Source: Diphasiastrum complanatum
Lineage: Eukaryota; Streptophyta; Lycopodiopsida; Lycopodiales; Lycopodiaceae
Length of the DNA: 64,000 nucleotides
Direction: 5' to 3'
NCBI GenBank assembly: GCA_029204225.1
Contig: CM055103.1
Span: 27,206,293 to 27,270,292, forward strand
Positions within the stretch are counted from its first letter, which is position 1. The number at the start of each line of letters is the position of its first letter. The notes under the pieces were generated by a model. It was not told where the DNA came from. It did no database searches and was given only the letters and a program-made list of their open reading frames with translations. Of the stretch, positions 1 through 12,149 are shown piece by piece. The position numbers and the translations under genes were made by a program.

Positions 1-2036
1 CATGCCTTGGATCTTCCCAAGAACCAATCTTTCATTGCTCTTTCCTTCATAAGACTCCCTCTTAATGATTGCATCATAAGAAGTAGAAACCTCAAAAACA
101 TTAGAAGCCATGAAAAATATGATTAGTACCTTCAACATAAGGATGATTGAAGGACTCTCTTTTTTCAAACAAGAAATTCTACTCAATGTTCTAGGTAATG
201 AATCATATGATAATGATTCTTCCTCACTATCATTCACAATGACATCATTCAAAGTACATCCTACTTTGAACTCTTCGCATACTTCTCTTCTTCTTGACTT
301 GTGACTATCTCCCTCACTGAGTCTCTTGATAGAACCATTTGATCTACTCTCTTTATGAAGACATGTGACTCCACTTGCTGGAAAAATGACTTTCTTGGAC
401 TCATCACAAAAGAATTTAGAAGAACCACCTCCTTCATGCATGCACCTAGCAACATCTTTTGACATATGATCAAAAAAATCATTAACAACAATCTTTTCCA
501 AGGAAGAACCTTCACCTCCATTGATGAAGTTAGCTCTTTTCTTACCTTTTTCATGCTTGCAGTTGCCATGAAGAACCATTGAAACACCATCATTATCCTC
601 AAGACTAGCCAAGTTAGCACAAAGATGAACATCTCCAAGAAGCATATTAGATCTTGACCTAGATCTAGCATAAGGAAGCTTGTTAGACTTTGCATAAGAT
701 CCACCAATCTTATTGATGCTAAAAGGTAACTTTGGAAAGTTGAGACCAATCTCCTTTTCCATTCCATCCTTTTTGTTAGCCATAACAAAAGCATCAAGCT
801 TGAAAAGTCTACCTTGTCTATTGCCCCTAGCAACCAAGATTTCTTCCTTTGTAATGAAACAAGCATCACCACCAAACTTTATCATGTATCCTTTCTTTAT
901 CATTTGACCAACACTTAGCAAATTCTTTGAAAGTGAAGGAATGTAAAGAACACCATCAAGTCTTGCTTTCCTATTAATAGAGAGACAAAGAGTAATTGAA
1001 CCAATACCTTCAATCACACACTCACCACCATTGGCCATGTGAATTGCTTTCTTGGCTCCATCATAAGTGACCAAAGAAGTAAAGAACTCCTTGTGACTAG
1101 TCATGTGTGAGCTAGCTCCACTACCAATCCACCATGAATCTTTGTCACCTTCACTTGATATTGGACTTGATGAACACATCAAAAGAGAATCACCACCACC
1201 TAGACCCTTATCATTAGTAGTAAAGTTGATTTGCTTGCTACCTTCATCTCTTTGCTTCTTCAACCATTCATTTGCAAAATGCCCTTTGATTCCACAATAA
1301 AAGCATTTCAACTTAGACTTATCTTTCTTTTTGCCAAAAGAGGAAGTCTCACCTTGATCTTGTCCTTTAGACCACTTCCCTTTGCCTTTGCCCTTGAACT
1401 TGCCTTTGATGAACATAGCCTCCTCTTCACAATGAGATGTTGATGTAGATCTACCTCCTCTTGATTGAAGCCTATACTCCTCATTCACCAAGATCTCTTG
1501 CAAATCCACAATACTTGGCAAAGTCTTTTGAATAGCAAAATTTTGAACAAGATTAGCATGATCATCCAACAAGCATTAAGTATAACTTGAACAAGCTCTA
1601 CCTCCTTAATGCTTTCATCAATACATGCTAACTCATCATTGAATGCCTTAACTCTCAAAACAAAAGCATGAGTACTATCTTCCTTCTTTTGAAAACTTTG
1701 AAAGATTTGCCTCCTAAGAGTAAGCACTCTTGATGTAGACTTGGATTCATAAAGCTTCTTCAAAGCTTCCCAAGCCTCCAAAGATGATGTGCAATTACCA
1801 ACTTCCTTGAGAAGTTCATTGGTAGCATTCATCTTGATCATGTGTAGAGCTTTCTTTGCTCTCTTGTCATACCTCACTTGATCTTGAGGTGCTTGAGGTC
1901 TCTCCTCCACACCTGCAACAATCTCCATCAACTCATTCATCTCCAATAAGGACTCCATCCTCACCTTCCAAGTAGAATAGTTGATTGAGGTAAGCCTATC
2001 ATTGCTCTCCAAGATAAATCCACCACTTGTAGCCAT
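1..2036 (-). pseudogene. Ty1/copia gag-protease remnant (copia-1)
   Basis: This is the 5' part of a copia polyprotein, truncated by the window edge. The start MATSGGF lies at 2036, and a UBN2-type gag follows with the motifs STWKVRMESLLE and KKLYESKSTSRVLTLRRQIFQSF. A frameshift near 1560 moves the frame. Beyond it come a zinc knuckle at about 1270-1310 (CFYCGIKGHFANEW) and a protease site at about 1110-1145 (WWIGSGASSHM). Two key residues are lost: the last Cys of the CX2CX4HX4C knuckle is Trp, and the catalytic Asp of the usual DSGA motif is Gly. The region down to position 1 continues the gag-pre-integrase segment. Its PBS and 5' LTR lie just upstream on the minus strand, so this is the start of one element. 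It is certainly inactive. Confidence 0.85.
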
Positions 2037-2627
2037 GTTGAAGTGACCTGATCTTCTTCTTTCAACCTGTTCCAATGCACAAAGCACTCTCTTGAATGTC
2101 AACAAATGAACTCAAGAAGAAATCACAAAGATATGGAACCTCTCAAATATCTTCTAGCACTTCTAACTAGAAAATCAACACATAGAATAGTGAAATCTTG
2201 ATCAACCTATGATCTATCCTCAATCTAATGATTCTTGCCACTTACTAAGATTGAAACACACTCAAATGAAGTTCAATAACCTCACAAACTAAAGATCCAA
2301 TCAAAATTAGGGTTTTGACAAAATCACAAAAATTTGAATATCTCAAATTCTACATGCAATTTCTAGAAACTTGGTATATCTTCTTGTGGACTCCAATGAG
2401 ACCTTCCTAATGCACCAAAAATCATCTAATTCCAGTAAGCCAAGTGTGAAATCGGAATCGATCAAGTACATAACCCTATATTGAGTTTTGACTTACAAAA
2501 AATCAATTCTACACATGCAAAAATGCTGATTTTTGAGTAGAGATCAATCTAGCATGCTCTAGCATTGGTAACTCCTCCAAAATCCTTGCTAAAGATGGCT
2601 GATCCTTTCACAAACTGAAACAAAATA
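2037..2627 (-). other. untranslated leader of copia-1
   Basis: This AT-rich stretch lies between the primer-binding site and the gag start of copia-1. I see no open frame of note and no other element in it. Confidence 0.5.
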
Positions 2628-2639
2628 GCTTTGATACCA
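2628..2639 (-). other. copia-1 primer-binding site
   Basis: The minus strand reads TGGTATCAAAGC directly after the LTR terminus. This is the usual plant copia primer-binding site, complementary to the 3' end of initiator tRNA-Met. Confidence 0.85.
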
Positions 2640-3149
2640 TGTGAAGGATTTCAGATCATTCAAGATCCAAATCGTGTCTCAAATCTTTGGTTACAATAAG
2701 GAGCAAACCAACAATCCTGCCAATGTAGAAAAATCAGCATCTATATACAAAATGAGATGCAAACTCTAAGAGATATTGATCAAACATGAACCAAAACATA
2801 AAATATGTTTGATGTCCGTACAATTATAGTACCCTACTATATTTCACACGTGTGGAACCGCAAATAGCAATAAATGATCATTCTACACATAGAATTGCAA
2901 GATAACACCAAGATAGTGCACCAATGAGTAGTAGAACCCAAAGAGAACCATGTATAATGATGAAATGAGAGAGAGAAGAGAGGAGATGTGTCTCTCCATG
3001 AGTTACATCCTTTTATAGAGTTTACAGACCCTATTTGGCCACTTGGCTTTCCCTCCAAAATGTAAACCGTACTATTTCTGGGTCTAGATTCAATGTACCC
3101 AAAGTTCAAATTTGAATCTCTCTCAAACTTGACTACCAAATTTCCCACA
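2640..3149 (-). repeat. 5' LTR of copia-1 (510 bp)
   Basis: The repeat is bounded by TGTG and CACA on the minus strand and directly abuts the primer-binding site at 2628-2639. It carries a TATA box (TATAAAAG on the minus strand, at 3010-3017) about two thirds of the way out, as expected for the U3 promoter. The partner 3' LTR would lie left of the window, so LTR identity cannot be compared. Confidence 0.8.
3011..3017 (-). promoter_or_regulatory. TATA box in copia-1 LTR
   Basis: TATAAAA on the minus strand inside the 2640-3149 LTR, placed as the core promoter of the element. Confidence 0.55.
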
Positions 3150-3643
3150 CTTTTCAAAAGTGTTTATTGAATGTATTTTAAACTAATATAACTTCAAAAA
3201 GTTTATCTCTAAGCCTAAAATGAGTTTTGGCCTCTTATTGACAATTTACCAAAATGTGACTAAACTAGACTAAACTAGTTGAAATCTCTCACAGTGGAGA
3301 CACATCGCGCATAGCCAGCGCTAGGAGGCACATAGTGCTTGAAGGGGTCTCATGGATGGAGGGAAGCTGTTCAGCGCGCGTGGAGATCTCGGACCATAGG
3401 ATCTTGTCTAACAAAGATCAATGGTGACAGTGAAAGGGGATCCAGGGCATTGAACAAGATAGCACCATTGGATGAAGGTTAACTTGGGCCCTGAAGAACT
3501 GAAGGGTAAATTGGCTTGCAACTTCATTAAAATTTTCATTATGAAATGGGAGTTGGGTCCCTTCATAAGTAAAGTTTGAAGTTTCTTCAAGGTGAAGAAA
3601 CGGTTCAAAAGTTCAAAAAGCCCTTATTTTCTAGTCCTTTAAC
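3150..3643. other. intergenic; part of a dispersed repeat
   Basis: No gene is seen. Positions 3430-3635, read on the minus strand, resemble 21900-22090 read on the plus strand. Shared blocks include TGAAGAAACTTCA, GGGACCCA and AATGAAGTTGCAA in the same order. This is a diverged noncoding repeat of unknown class. Confidence 0.4.
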
Positions 3644-3913
3644 TTAGAATTTGCTTCAAACAGGAATACAAATCATGCTACACAGTAACGCAGACAGAAA
3701 ACACTCTCCACAGCAAGCTCACATAGCAACTGTATTTCTCAAAATGAAATTACACTGTACATATAGTTGTTCACTCAGACAACCCATGCATGACCCAGGT
3801 TGTCGTTGGCGGGACGCGTGTCCCGTCGACTTGCCTCGTGGTGAGGCCAACTGATCCTTATCAACTGATAAGACCCACAATACAGTAGCACAGTGATTCT
3901 ACTTTAATTCTAA
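3644..3913 (-). repeat. probable 3' LTR of copia-2 (270 bp)
   Basis: On the minus strand a purine run (AAGGGAGAGAG, 3914-3925) follows the pol remnant and precedes a 270-bp stretch. That stretch opens TTAGAAT and closes ATTCTAA. The order RNase H, polypurine tract, LTR is that of a copia 3' end, but the termini are not the canonical TG...CA and no second LTR is present, so the limits are tentative. Confidence 0.45.
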
Positions 3914-3984
3914 CTCTCTCCCTTAAAGTAGAGTCTACTTTTTTTATATAGTCATATACATAGCTTTAAAGTTAACAAACTTTA

Positions 3985-5850
3985 ATGACATAAAGCTTTG
4001 ATCTAAACTTATCAAACTTTTCTCCAACAAGTGGCTTAGTGAAAATATCAGCTTATTGTTCTTCTGTACTACAATGAACAACATGAATTTCACAACTCAG
4101 CGACCTCTCACGTATAAAGTGATACTGAATCTCAATGTGTTTGGTTCTCGCATGGAACACTGGATTCTTTGCTAGCTGAATGCCACTCTGACTGTCGCTA
4201 TGTAACGTCGTGAGATTCTTCTTCTAAGCTTTGTCTCAACCATGTAGCTTCCTGTGCTGCACTACACATTGCTTTATACTCTGCTTCTGTGGTGGATAGA
4301 GCAATTGTACTTTGCTTCTTACTAGACCAAAAAAAGCAACTACCACAAAACTGGAATACATACTCTGTGGTGGATCTACGATCATCATAGTCACCTCCCC
4401 AATCCGCATCCACATAGCCACACAACTCAGGTAAACCGTCATGCTTCCTGTAAATCATTCCATAATCTGAAGTGCCTTTCACATAACGCAAAATGTGTTT
4501 AGTTGCCTTCCAATGAGTTTCTGTAGGTGCTGCCATAAACTGACTTACAATGCCAACAACATAGCATATATCTGGTCTAGTCGTGGTAAGGTAAATCAAG
4601 CTCCCTACTAACTGCCTATACAGTGTAGCATCAAATGACTGTGACTCATCAAGCTTAGAAATCTTTTTACCTAGTTCAATAGGAGTATTCACTGGTTTGC
4701 AATCCTACAACCTAAACATGTGCAGCAACTCTTTGACATACTTCACCTGTGTTAAACCCACTTCGTGTCCTTTTTGCCACACCTCTACTCCAAGGCAATA
4801 ATGCATCAGGCTGAGATCTGTCATCTCAAATTGTTCCATGAGGTCTTTCTTGATCATATCTATCATTTCCCATAATAATCAAGTCAACAACATAAAGAGC
4901 AATCAAAGCAACCATACCATCAAAGCATAAGACATATAGATTTGGATCAGAATGTGTTCTCACCATCCCCTTTGAATGAAAGAAGGCATCAATCCTGCTA
5001 TACCACGCACGTGGTGCCTGTTTAAGACCATAAAGCGCTTTCTTCAAGCGACATAATATATTTTCAAATCCCTTCACTACAAAGCCTTCAGGTTGATCCA
5101 TGAACACCTCTTCTTCTAACTCACCATTTAGAAAAGTAGATTTCACATCCATCTGATGCATAAGGTTGATCCATGAACACCTCTTCTTATAACTCACCAT
5201 TTCACATCCATTTGATGCAAAGGCCAACCAAAATGTGATGCTAAAGCAACAAGTGGACGTAGAGTATTCCACTTACATACTGGCACAAAGGTCTCCTCAT
5301 AGTCGATGCCTTTACTTTGTGCATACCCTTTGATCACCAATCTTGCCTTGTGCTTTGCTATACTTCCATCTGCATGGTACTTAGTCTTGTATACCCATTT
5401 GCAACCAATGGATTTCTTGCCAACTGGTGGTTCTACTAAGTCCCATGTGCTATGCTTAGCAATTGACTCCATCTCCTCTCCCATGGCCTTGACCCAAATG
5501 TCATTATCCTTCGCTTCACCATAAGTCGAAGGTTCTTTGCATTGAATAATGCTAGATAAGAGAGAATAATTTGCTTCATACCTTTTAGGTTGTGTCTTCT
5601 CTCTTGTTGATCTTCGTAGCTCTCCCTGGCTAGATGATCCTGGAAAGTCATCCATGTCGCGGCTCTTCAACAATCTCTCAAACCACTTAGGGAGCTTCCT
5701 GTCAGGTGATCGGCTTCCTAGTAAAATGTATCCCATGGTACATCCTTCTCCTTGCGTTTGTCACCCGCAACTTCAATCCTTCTTGCACCAAAAGGTTTGT
5801 CTCTACCTCTCCAACCTGTCTCTTGAGGTTGAGTAGTAGTATCTTGAGAT
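3985..5850 (-). pseudogene. Ty1/copia reverse transcriptase-RNase H remnant (copia-2)
   Basis: This is the 3' half of a copia polyprotein. From 5850 downward it shows the pre-RT linker, then RT blocks ([66 protein letters not shown]), then RNase H (GYVDADWGGDYDDRRSTTEY, ALSTTEAEYKAM). In a shifted frame below 4198 comes the tail with SDSQSGIQLAKNP and FTKPL, ending near 3985. Frameshifts lie at about 5200, 4820 and 4198. The expected YVDD active-site segment near 4880 reads YVVDL, so the first Asp is Val. Gag, protease and integrase are missing. The break near 5200 coincides with a local tandem duplication. Confidence 0.85.
5092..5219 (-). repeat. ~70-bp tandem duplication inside copia-2 RT
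   Basis: The words GATCCATGAACACCTCTTCTT and the following AACTCACCATTT...CACATCCAT.TGATGCA occur twice, from about 5095 and from about 5165. The second copy lacks about 14 bp present in the first. The duplication repeats the MDVK region of RT and shifts the frame. Confidence 0.7.
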
Positions 5851-6654
5851 GTTTCATTGGTATAATTTTAATAATCACGTGTCTGGGTAATTAACATTTT
5901 AAGTTACAATAAATGTGACATTGCTTTATTAATGATAATTATACCCGTAATAAATTAAACTGAGAAATTTATTAATTTTTCAGTTTTACCTGCAATGGAC
6001 AAAGATAATATTACAATAATGGGGGGACATGGAAATCCGTCCGGCATCACTAGCAAGTGATGACACGGAAATCCATTTGGCATCACCTGACAGTGATGGG
6101 GCCCTTGACTCTAATAACTTATTGCACACTTTGGGCAAAGCGGTCCTGGAACTTACCAAAGTAATAAGCAGCATGATAACCAATACGGGACCTTTTAACC
6201 AATCATAAGCTATCACCTTGACTAACTTGGGCTACCAACCGAAAGTATTTAAATCATCCGGAAGTTGTTGATGAATATCCTCAATTTTATTCTTTCTTGA
6301 GGGCAAGGCCTCCTCGTGGTGGAGGAAACTTCCCACTAAACCAGTGACTTGGGCTGGATTCCTAGCGGAATTTCATAAGGCTATCGTCATGATAGACGAT
6401 TTTGAGTGATATATCCATTTTGTTAACTGTAGTTTAGACAACCAAGAATTGGACACCTATGTCTAAGAGTTCTTGGATTTTTTGGCCAAGGTCACCGTGG
6501 TTGCCTCGCAAAAAAGCATGCACAGGCAAACGACCATGAAGCCTAAGTTGAAGAAGCCTGAAAGCAAAAAAATGATTTTTTGATATGCTTGAAATTAGGA
6601 CGTACCAACAATTAAATGAATATAAGAAGCCGATACAAATGATACAACAGAAAG
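5851..6654. other. no recognised gene
   Basis: This is AT-rich sequence between copia-2 and the Helitron. It could include the Helitron 5' region, but I see no recognisable motif or terminus. Confidence 0.4.
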
Positions 6655-8952
6655 TTGCAGACTCGGCCTGACTTGGTATCGATGGTTTTTAGCATGAAGC
6701 TTCAGCATTTGATTAACCTGCTGAAGAACGATGGTATTTTTGGGCACATTATAGGGAGGCTGCATGTCGTGGAATTCCAGAAGAGAGGATTGTCTGACGC
6801 CCACCTTTTGATTATATTGGAGGAGCGGAGCAAACACATCACCGTTGGAGATTACGATCGTATTGTATGTGCAGAGATTCTTGTGAAGGAAGAAGATTCG
6901 GAGTTGTATGAGATAGTGATGAGATCTATGATACACGGTCCATGCGGAACATCCTTTCTAGATGCCCAATGCATGAAGGACGAAAAATGCTCGAAGAACT
7001 ACCCAAGGAATTTCATTGATGAAACATCGCTGGTGAAGGGGTATGTTTCATACAGGCGGAGGGAGAACGGAGTGATGGTGCGTTCACATGGAGTAGAGTT
7101 AGATAACAGGTGGATTGTACTGTACAACAAGTGGCTGACACTACAATTTCAATGATGCTTGAACATGGAGATGTGTACATATATGCAGTGTGAAGTATTT
7201 GTACAAGTACGTGTACAAGGGACCTGATATTATTACGCTGGGGGTTGTAGAGGACGGTGGTCAGACATCACGACGGGTGGATGAGATAGAGCAATTTCTT
7301 AATGCTCAATACTTCTCAGCCACTGACTCATGTTGGTGTTGTTGGGGCTTTTTATGGGTGCTCATAAGCCCATGGTGACCCGACTGACAATTCATCTCCT
7401 TGGACAGAAATTGGTGTACTTTAGTGAGGGAATGGATTTAGAGGAGGTCGTAGATGGACGTTTAGGAACCATTTTGACGACATTTTTTGAGCTAAACAGA
7501 AGTGGTAATCCGGAGGCTCGAGAGTTGTTGTACCAGGACTTGCCAAGGCAGTATTGGTACAACAGAAGAACGCGTAGGTGGACTCGTCAAATCAGCATGC
7601 AAACGACCCCTACCATTGGTCGCATGTATTTTGTACACCCCTCCGAAGGAGAGAGATTCTATATGCAAGTTCTTTTGGATCATGTCAGAGGTGCAACCAG
7701 CTTTGAGGAGTTGTGCACGACTGACAGTAAGTTGTTTCAGTCGTTCAGAGATACTTGTAGACACAGACATTTGATAAATGACACGAATGAGTGGAGTAGC
7801 TGCTTGCACGAGGCAGTGTCATGGGGAACTCCATCGCAGCTTTGTCTCATGTTCGTTGTGCTTCTTTTGACATGTGCCCAATCCGACCCGTTGGAGCTCT
7901 GTGGGGGGAGCATAGAGCCGTATTGAGTTGAGGATTATGAACAGTTGGGATAGCCAATAACGTGCGATACCATTTCTATGAGTTAGATTTTGGTAGACAA
8001 AGTTGTTCTTGATGTGGAGTCGCACATGTAGGTAGCTGAAAAGTCGTCGGTGAATTTTGGGTTTAGGTTCCCCGATGTCGATTTTGGTTCATCTCCATTG
8101 TTTCGCGAAGAGATGTTTGTCGACGAGAACCCTTCAGAGATTGAGGTTGACATTGAGAGATTGAACATGGATCAACGAAAGATTTTTGACCGTGTAGTAT
8201 GTGAGCATGTTGTTCAGAGAGTGGGTGGAGTGTTTTTTGTAGATGGCCTGGGTGGTACATGCAAGATGCTCTTGTATAGTATCATGTTGTTGTACGTGCG
8301 TGCACAAGGGTGGATAGCATTGGTAGCTGCATCGTGTGGGATTGTTGCACTGTTGATGAAAGGTGGTACGACCGCATACTCTCGATTTAAAATTCCTCCG
8401 AAGGAATTGAATGAGAGCTCAACATGCAACACATCTAAGCAATCTACGTTAAGTACACTTTTGATGGCATGTCGACTTATCAGTTGGGATGAGGATCCCA
8501 TGGTGCCTAAGTATGCTATAGAGTGTGTGGATCGATCTCTGTGAGATATATTGAGTATCTATGCTCCATTTGGAGGAGTTCCAGTTGTTTTTGGGAGTGA
8601 TTTCCGACAGATTCTACCAATGGTACTATGTGGTAGTCGTGCACAGATTGTCACCGCTTCGCTGAAGTGTTCGCGTTTGTGGAAACACATGGAGGTGCAC
8701 AAATTGACAAAGAACATGCGCGTCATGGGCATGGAGGGTGGCGATAAGGATGAGCAGTTGAGGTTTGCATATTATTTGTTGAGTGTGGGAGATGGTCATG
8801 AGCCGACATTTGTGCATCACGATTTGGACTTGATTTCCTTGCTAGAGGGCATGTGCCTAAGGACATGTGATGTGGACAAATTGATTTCATTCTCATTTCT
8901 TGATGTTGCACGTGTGAGAAATTGGCAAAAATCTAGCTTGGTATTTTTATAA
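6655..8952 (+). pseudogene. Helitron Rep/helicase, N-terminal and central part
   Basis: This is a decayed Helitron transposase. The Helitron-like N region (GHIIGRLHVVEFQKRGLSDAHLL) is at about 6735-6815. It is followed by IHGPCG, CMKDEKCSKNYPRNF and, after a frameshift near 7155, KYLYKYVYKGPD. Another shift near 7330 leads to a frame with LYQDLPRQYWYN and MYFVHPSEGERFYMQVLLDHVRG. A PIF1/RecD-like helicase starts near 8050 with LNMDQRKIFDRV and a degenerate Walker A (GLGGTCKM instead of a GxxGxGKT form), then VPVVFGSDFRQILP and LTKNMRV. Homology ends near 8950, just before a copia LTR at 8980. The missing C-terminal helicase block is found on the other strand at 23078-23373. Confidence 0.85.
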
Positions 8953-8979
8953 AAGGAGTTTGTAAGTGAATCTCACATG

Positions 8980-9733
8980 TGTGGAGGATGTTCCCATGTG
9001 TGGAGAATTGTGAATTAAATTAAAAATGTTAGATATAGGGGCCTTATGTTTCTTGTATCAAGCATCTAGTGTAGGATGTTGATAGGGTCAAATTTGGCAT
9101 AGATGGCAAATTATCCATTTCCAATTGTAATGCCACTATTGAGTCAAAATAGAGTAGGAGGCCAAACTCGAGCCAATTAGAGTGTAGACAAGTGTAATGC
9201 TTTTGTTTGATGAAGTTTAAGAGGTCCAATAGGATTTAGAGGTGGAATCATGAGTGGTCCAACAGAATTTGAGATATGCTTGAAAATGGTCCAATAGAAT
9301 TTAGAGGTGAATGGATCAATGGTCCAATAGGATTAAGAGGTGGCAAAAGTGTGGTCCAATCATGATTGAGCATTGTGATAGCTCATGGATCTATTAGTAT
9401 CATTGTACTTCTCATTTGGATCGAATTGATTTTGAGATTGAGTGGATTTTGTGAGTAATTGGTTTTCTAGCTTTCTGCCTCTACTCGAGAGCTCGTGATG
9501 ATTTTCTCTCTCTACCCGAGGAGAGCAGCTTGTTTTTACTTAGATTATTTTTGTAACACTTCCCACACGTGTGAGTGAGAGTTGGAAGTGATTGAATGCA
9601 TGTAGTAGTGTGTTTTTGCCATAGAATCAAAGATAGACCTTGAATCTCAATCTAGTCTTGATCTTGGTGCATCTACACACCTTAGGAAATCACAAGTACA
9701 TGTTGTGGACAGTCCACACGTGTGAATTCAACA
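8980..9733 (+). repeat. 5' LTR of copia-3 (754 bp)
   Basis: It opens TGTGGAGG and closes TTCAACA directly before the primer-binding site. Nearly the same sequence occurs in reverse orientation at 23374-24128. Within it, about 9225-9365 carries four to five diverged copies of a GGTCCAATAGGATTTAGAGG word. The LTR sits inside the Helitron helicase. Confidence 0.85.
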
Positions 9734-9746
9734 TGGTATCAGAGCC
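9734..9746 (+). other. copia-3 primer-binding site
   Basis: TGGTATCAGAGCC directly follows the LTR end. It is the initiator tRNA-Met complement typical of plant LTR elements. Confidence 0.9.
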
Positions 9747-10545
9747 TACCTAAGGTTACCATGCATTTTTATCCATTTGAGTGAAAACTATTCATCAATC
9801 TTGAGCTAGAAATGGTCAAGATCCATTTTCCTAGCTATCTTGTCCAATTTTGGATCAAAAGAGATCAATAAGGCATTGATTGGGTCTGACCTGGTACTGT
9901 ACAGAATCAGGTGCTCAGACATGTGTGAGGAACATCCAATTTCAGTTTGGGAGCTCTCTTTCATGTTTGATCCAAAAATCTTGCTAGATAGCTTGTTTTG
10001 AAGCTATTTTTGTCTAGTTTCTGATGCAATTAGTTTCATTACATTTGGTTGAGCCAATCAAAAGTTATAAGCTTTTGAAGAGGGTTAGGTAGGGAACCTA
10101 GACCTGGGTGGACACATTTGGTTTGGTCAAGAGATTGCTTGTTTGATCCAAAATCACAATTGAATGCTTACCAATCTCATCTATACGTGATCTAGGCACT
10201 GTTTTGAGATCTTAGCCATTTTTTCTCATGCAATATCATTGTATTTGAGTCAAATTTGGTTTCTTAGTGCATTTCACATGTGCTAAGAGTGTTTGATCCT
10301 AGCTTTGCCCATACTCCATTTGATGTGAAGTAGATCTAGTTTTGGAGAGATCGAGATAGCTAGTGAGAATCATCTCACAGTTTGTTGCAAGATCTTGCAT
10401 AGGAGATGGTAGCACACCATTATTAGATCCTATAGTGAGAGAGAAGCAACATTTTTTGTTCATCACTTTTATTTATCTCCACTTTACATGACTTCAATGA
10501 GTTCATACTTGTTGCAACCAAGTGAGAGATTGTCTACTTCCAGTT
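9747..10545 (+). other. copia-3 untranslated leader
   Basis: This noncoding stretch lies between the primer-binding site and the first gag homology near 10546 (YSIWKLRMESILI). Nothing else is recognised in it. Confidence 0.5.
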
Positions 10546-12149
10546 ATTCAATATGGAAGTTGAGGATGGAGTCCATCTTGATACTCCAAGATATGATGGA
10601 CATTGTACTTGGGATTGAGTAGGAGTCTCAAGTCCTTCAAGAAGTACAAAAATACAAGAAGAGAGCTAGGATGGCTCTCCACTACATTAAGATGAATGTC
10701 TCTAATGAGATATTGAGGGAGATTGGTGATTGTTCTACATCCAAGAAAGCTTGGGATTGTCTCAAGTCCATCTATGAGGCTAAGAACACCTCTAGGTTCC
10801 TCACTCTTAGAAATTGAATCTTCCAAAGTAGTCAAAAGAGTGATGAGAGTGCATCTAGTTATGTTCTGAGAGTCAAGGATATTCATAGGGAGCTTGCATG
10901 TATTGGTGACTCAATCAATCAAAGTGAGATAGTCCATTCTCAATGGCTTGAGAGATGAATATGACAACCTTGTCCAATCCTATGCCATTAAGAGAGGCTA
11001 CCAAGTTTGGAGGCCCTTCAAAGTGTGCTTAATTCTGAAGAATCAAGACAAGAGTACAAACTCTTGAGGATAGACAAGCTATCACTCAATCATGATGATG
11101 GCAAAGTTCTACTTGCCAAGCACAAAGAGAGGAGTAAGAAGCAACACCATCACTTCTCTAATGACAAAGCTAATGACCAAGATGGAGAGGAGGAGGATAC
11201 CTCTCATGCTTCTACTTCAAATCTCAAGAAGAAGAAGATCAAGTGCTTTTATTGTGGCAAGAAAGGCCATTATGCCACCAATTTCTTCAAGAAGAAGAAT
11301 CTACTCAATCAAGCCAACATCACCAATGAGAAAGAAGACTATATTGCAAGTGATGGAGAAGGCTCTCTTATGGCATCAAGCTTCACCTCTTCCACCTTCA
11401 ACAAGGATGACTCATGGTATATTGATAGTGGAGCATCTTCACATATGTGTGGCTCCAAGCACTCTCTTTCATCTATTATGCCTTATGATGGAGTCAAGAA
11501 GACCATATACATTGTAAGTAAGCATGAGTGCAATATTGAAGGAGTAGGGATTATTCCCTTGAAGCTTGTATCTTCCAAAGATCTCTTTCTCAACAATGTT
11601 CTTTTTGTCCCAAAGCTTACAAAGAACATTTTAAGTGTTGGCCAACTTCTTGATAGTGGCTTTGATGTCAGTTTCAATATTGACAATTGTGTGATCAAGA
11701 AAAATGGTGAGATCCTTGAATATGAATCAAGATTTGAAGGCATCTACAAATTGGATCCAAGCGAGAGTGCAAACTCTCTTGATGTTTCTTATATGTCCAA
11801 TATTTCAAAGGAGGATGATCACACAACATGCACATATCTTCTCTCGTCAAGTATTATGGTGTATGATTATTCCTTATTATTCAAAGCATATGTTGAGAAG
11901 CAATTCTCATTGAAGATCAAAGCTTTGAGGAGTATTGGAGCTCTTGAAGGAATAGCACCATATGAAGGTTTATTCAAGATGAAGCCTAAGGTTGATCACC
12001 TTAGTGCACTTGGTAGTGCTTGCTTTGCACATATTCCCTTGAAAACAAGGAGGAAGGATGATCCAAGCTCATGGATCATGATTGGATACTCATCCATCAA
12101 GGAGGCCTTTAATGTCTTTACAGGAAGCATCACAAGTTATCTCTTTTGA
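10546..12149 (+). pseudogene. Ty1/copia gag-protease with integrase core deleted (copia-3)
   Basis: UBN2-type gag runs from about 10546 with in-frame stops (KLRMESILI, ALHYIKMNVSNEILREIG, KNTSRFLTLR). From 11007 a 380-codon open frame continues. It holds a zinc knuckle (CFYCGKKGHYATNF, last Cys replaced by Phe), a protease site (WYIDSGASSHMCGS) and the gag-pre-integrase region (NVLFVPKLTKNILSVGQLLDSG). Near 11890 it jumps straight to the post-integrase segment (IAPYEGLFKMKPKVDHL, LGSACFAHIP, DPSSWIMIGYSS). The integrase HHCC and DDE core is therefore deleted, and RT and RNase H are absent. Homology stops near 12150. The element cannot move autonomously. Confidence 0.85.
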
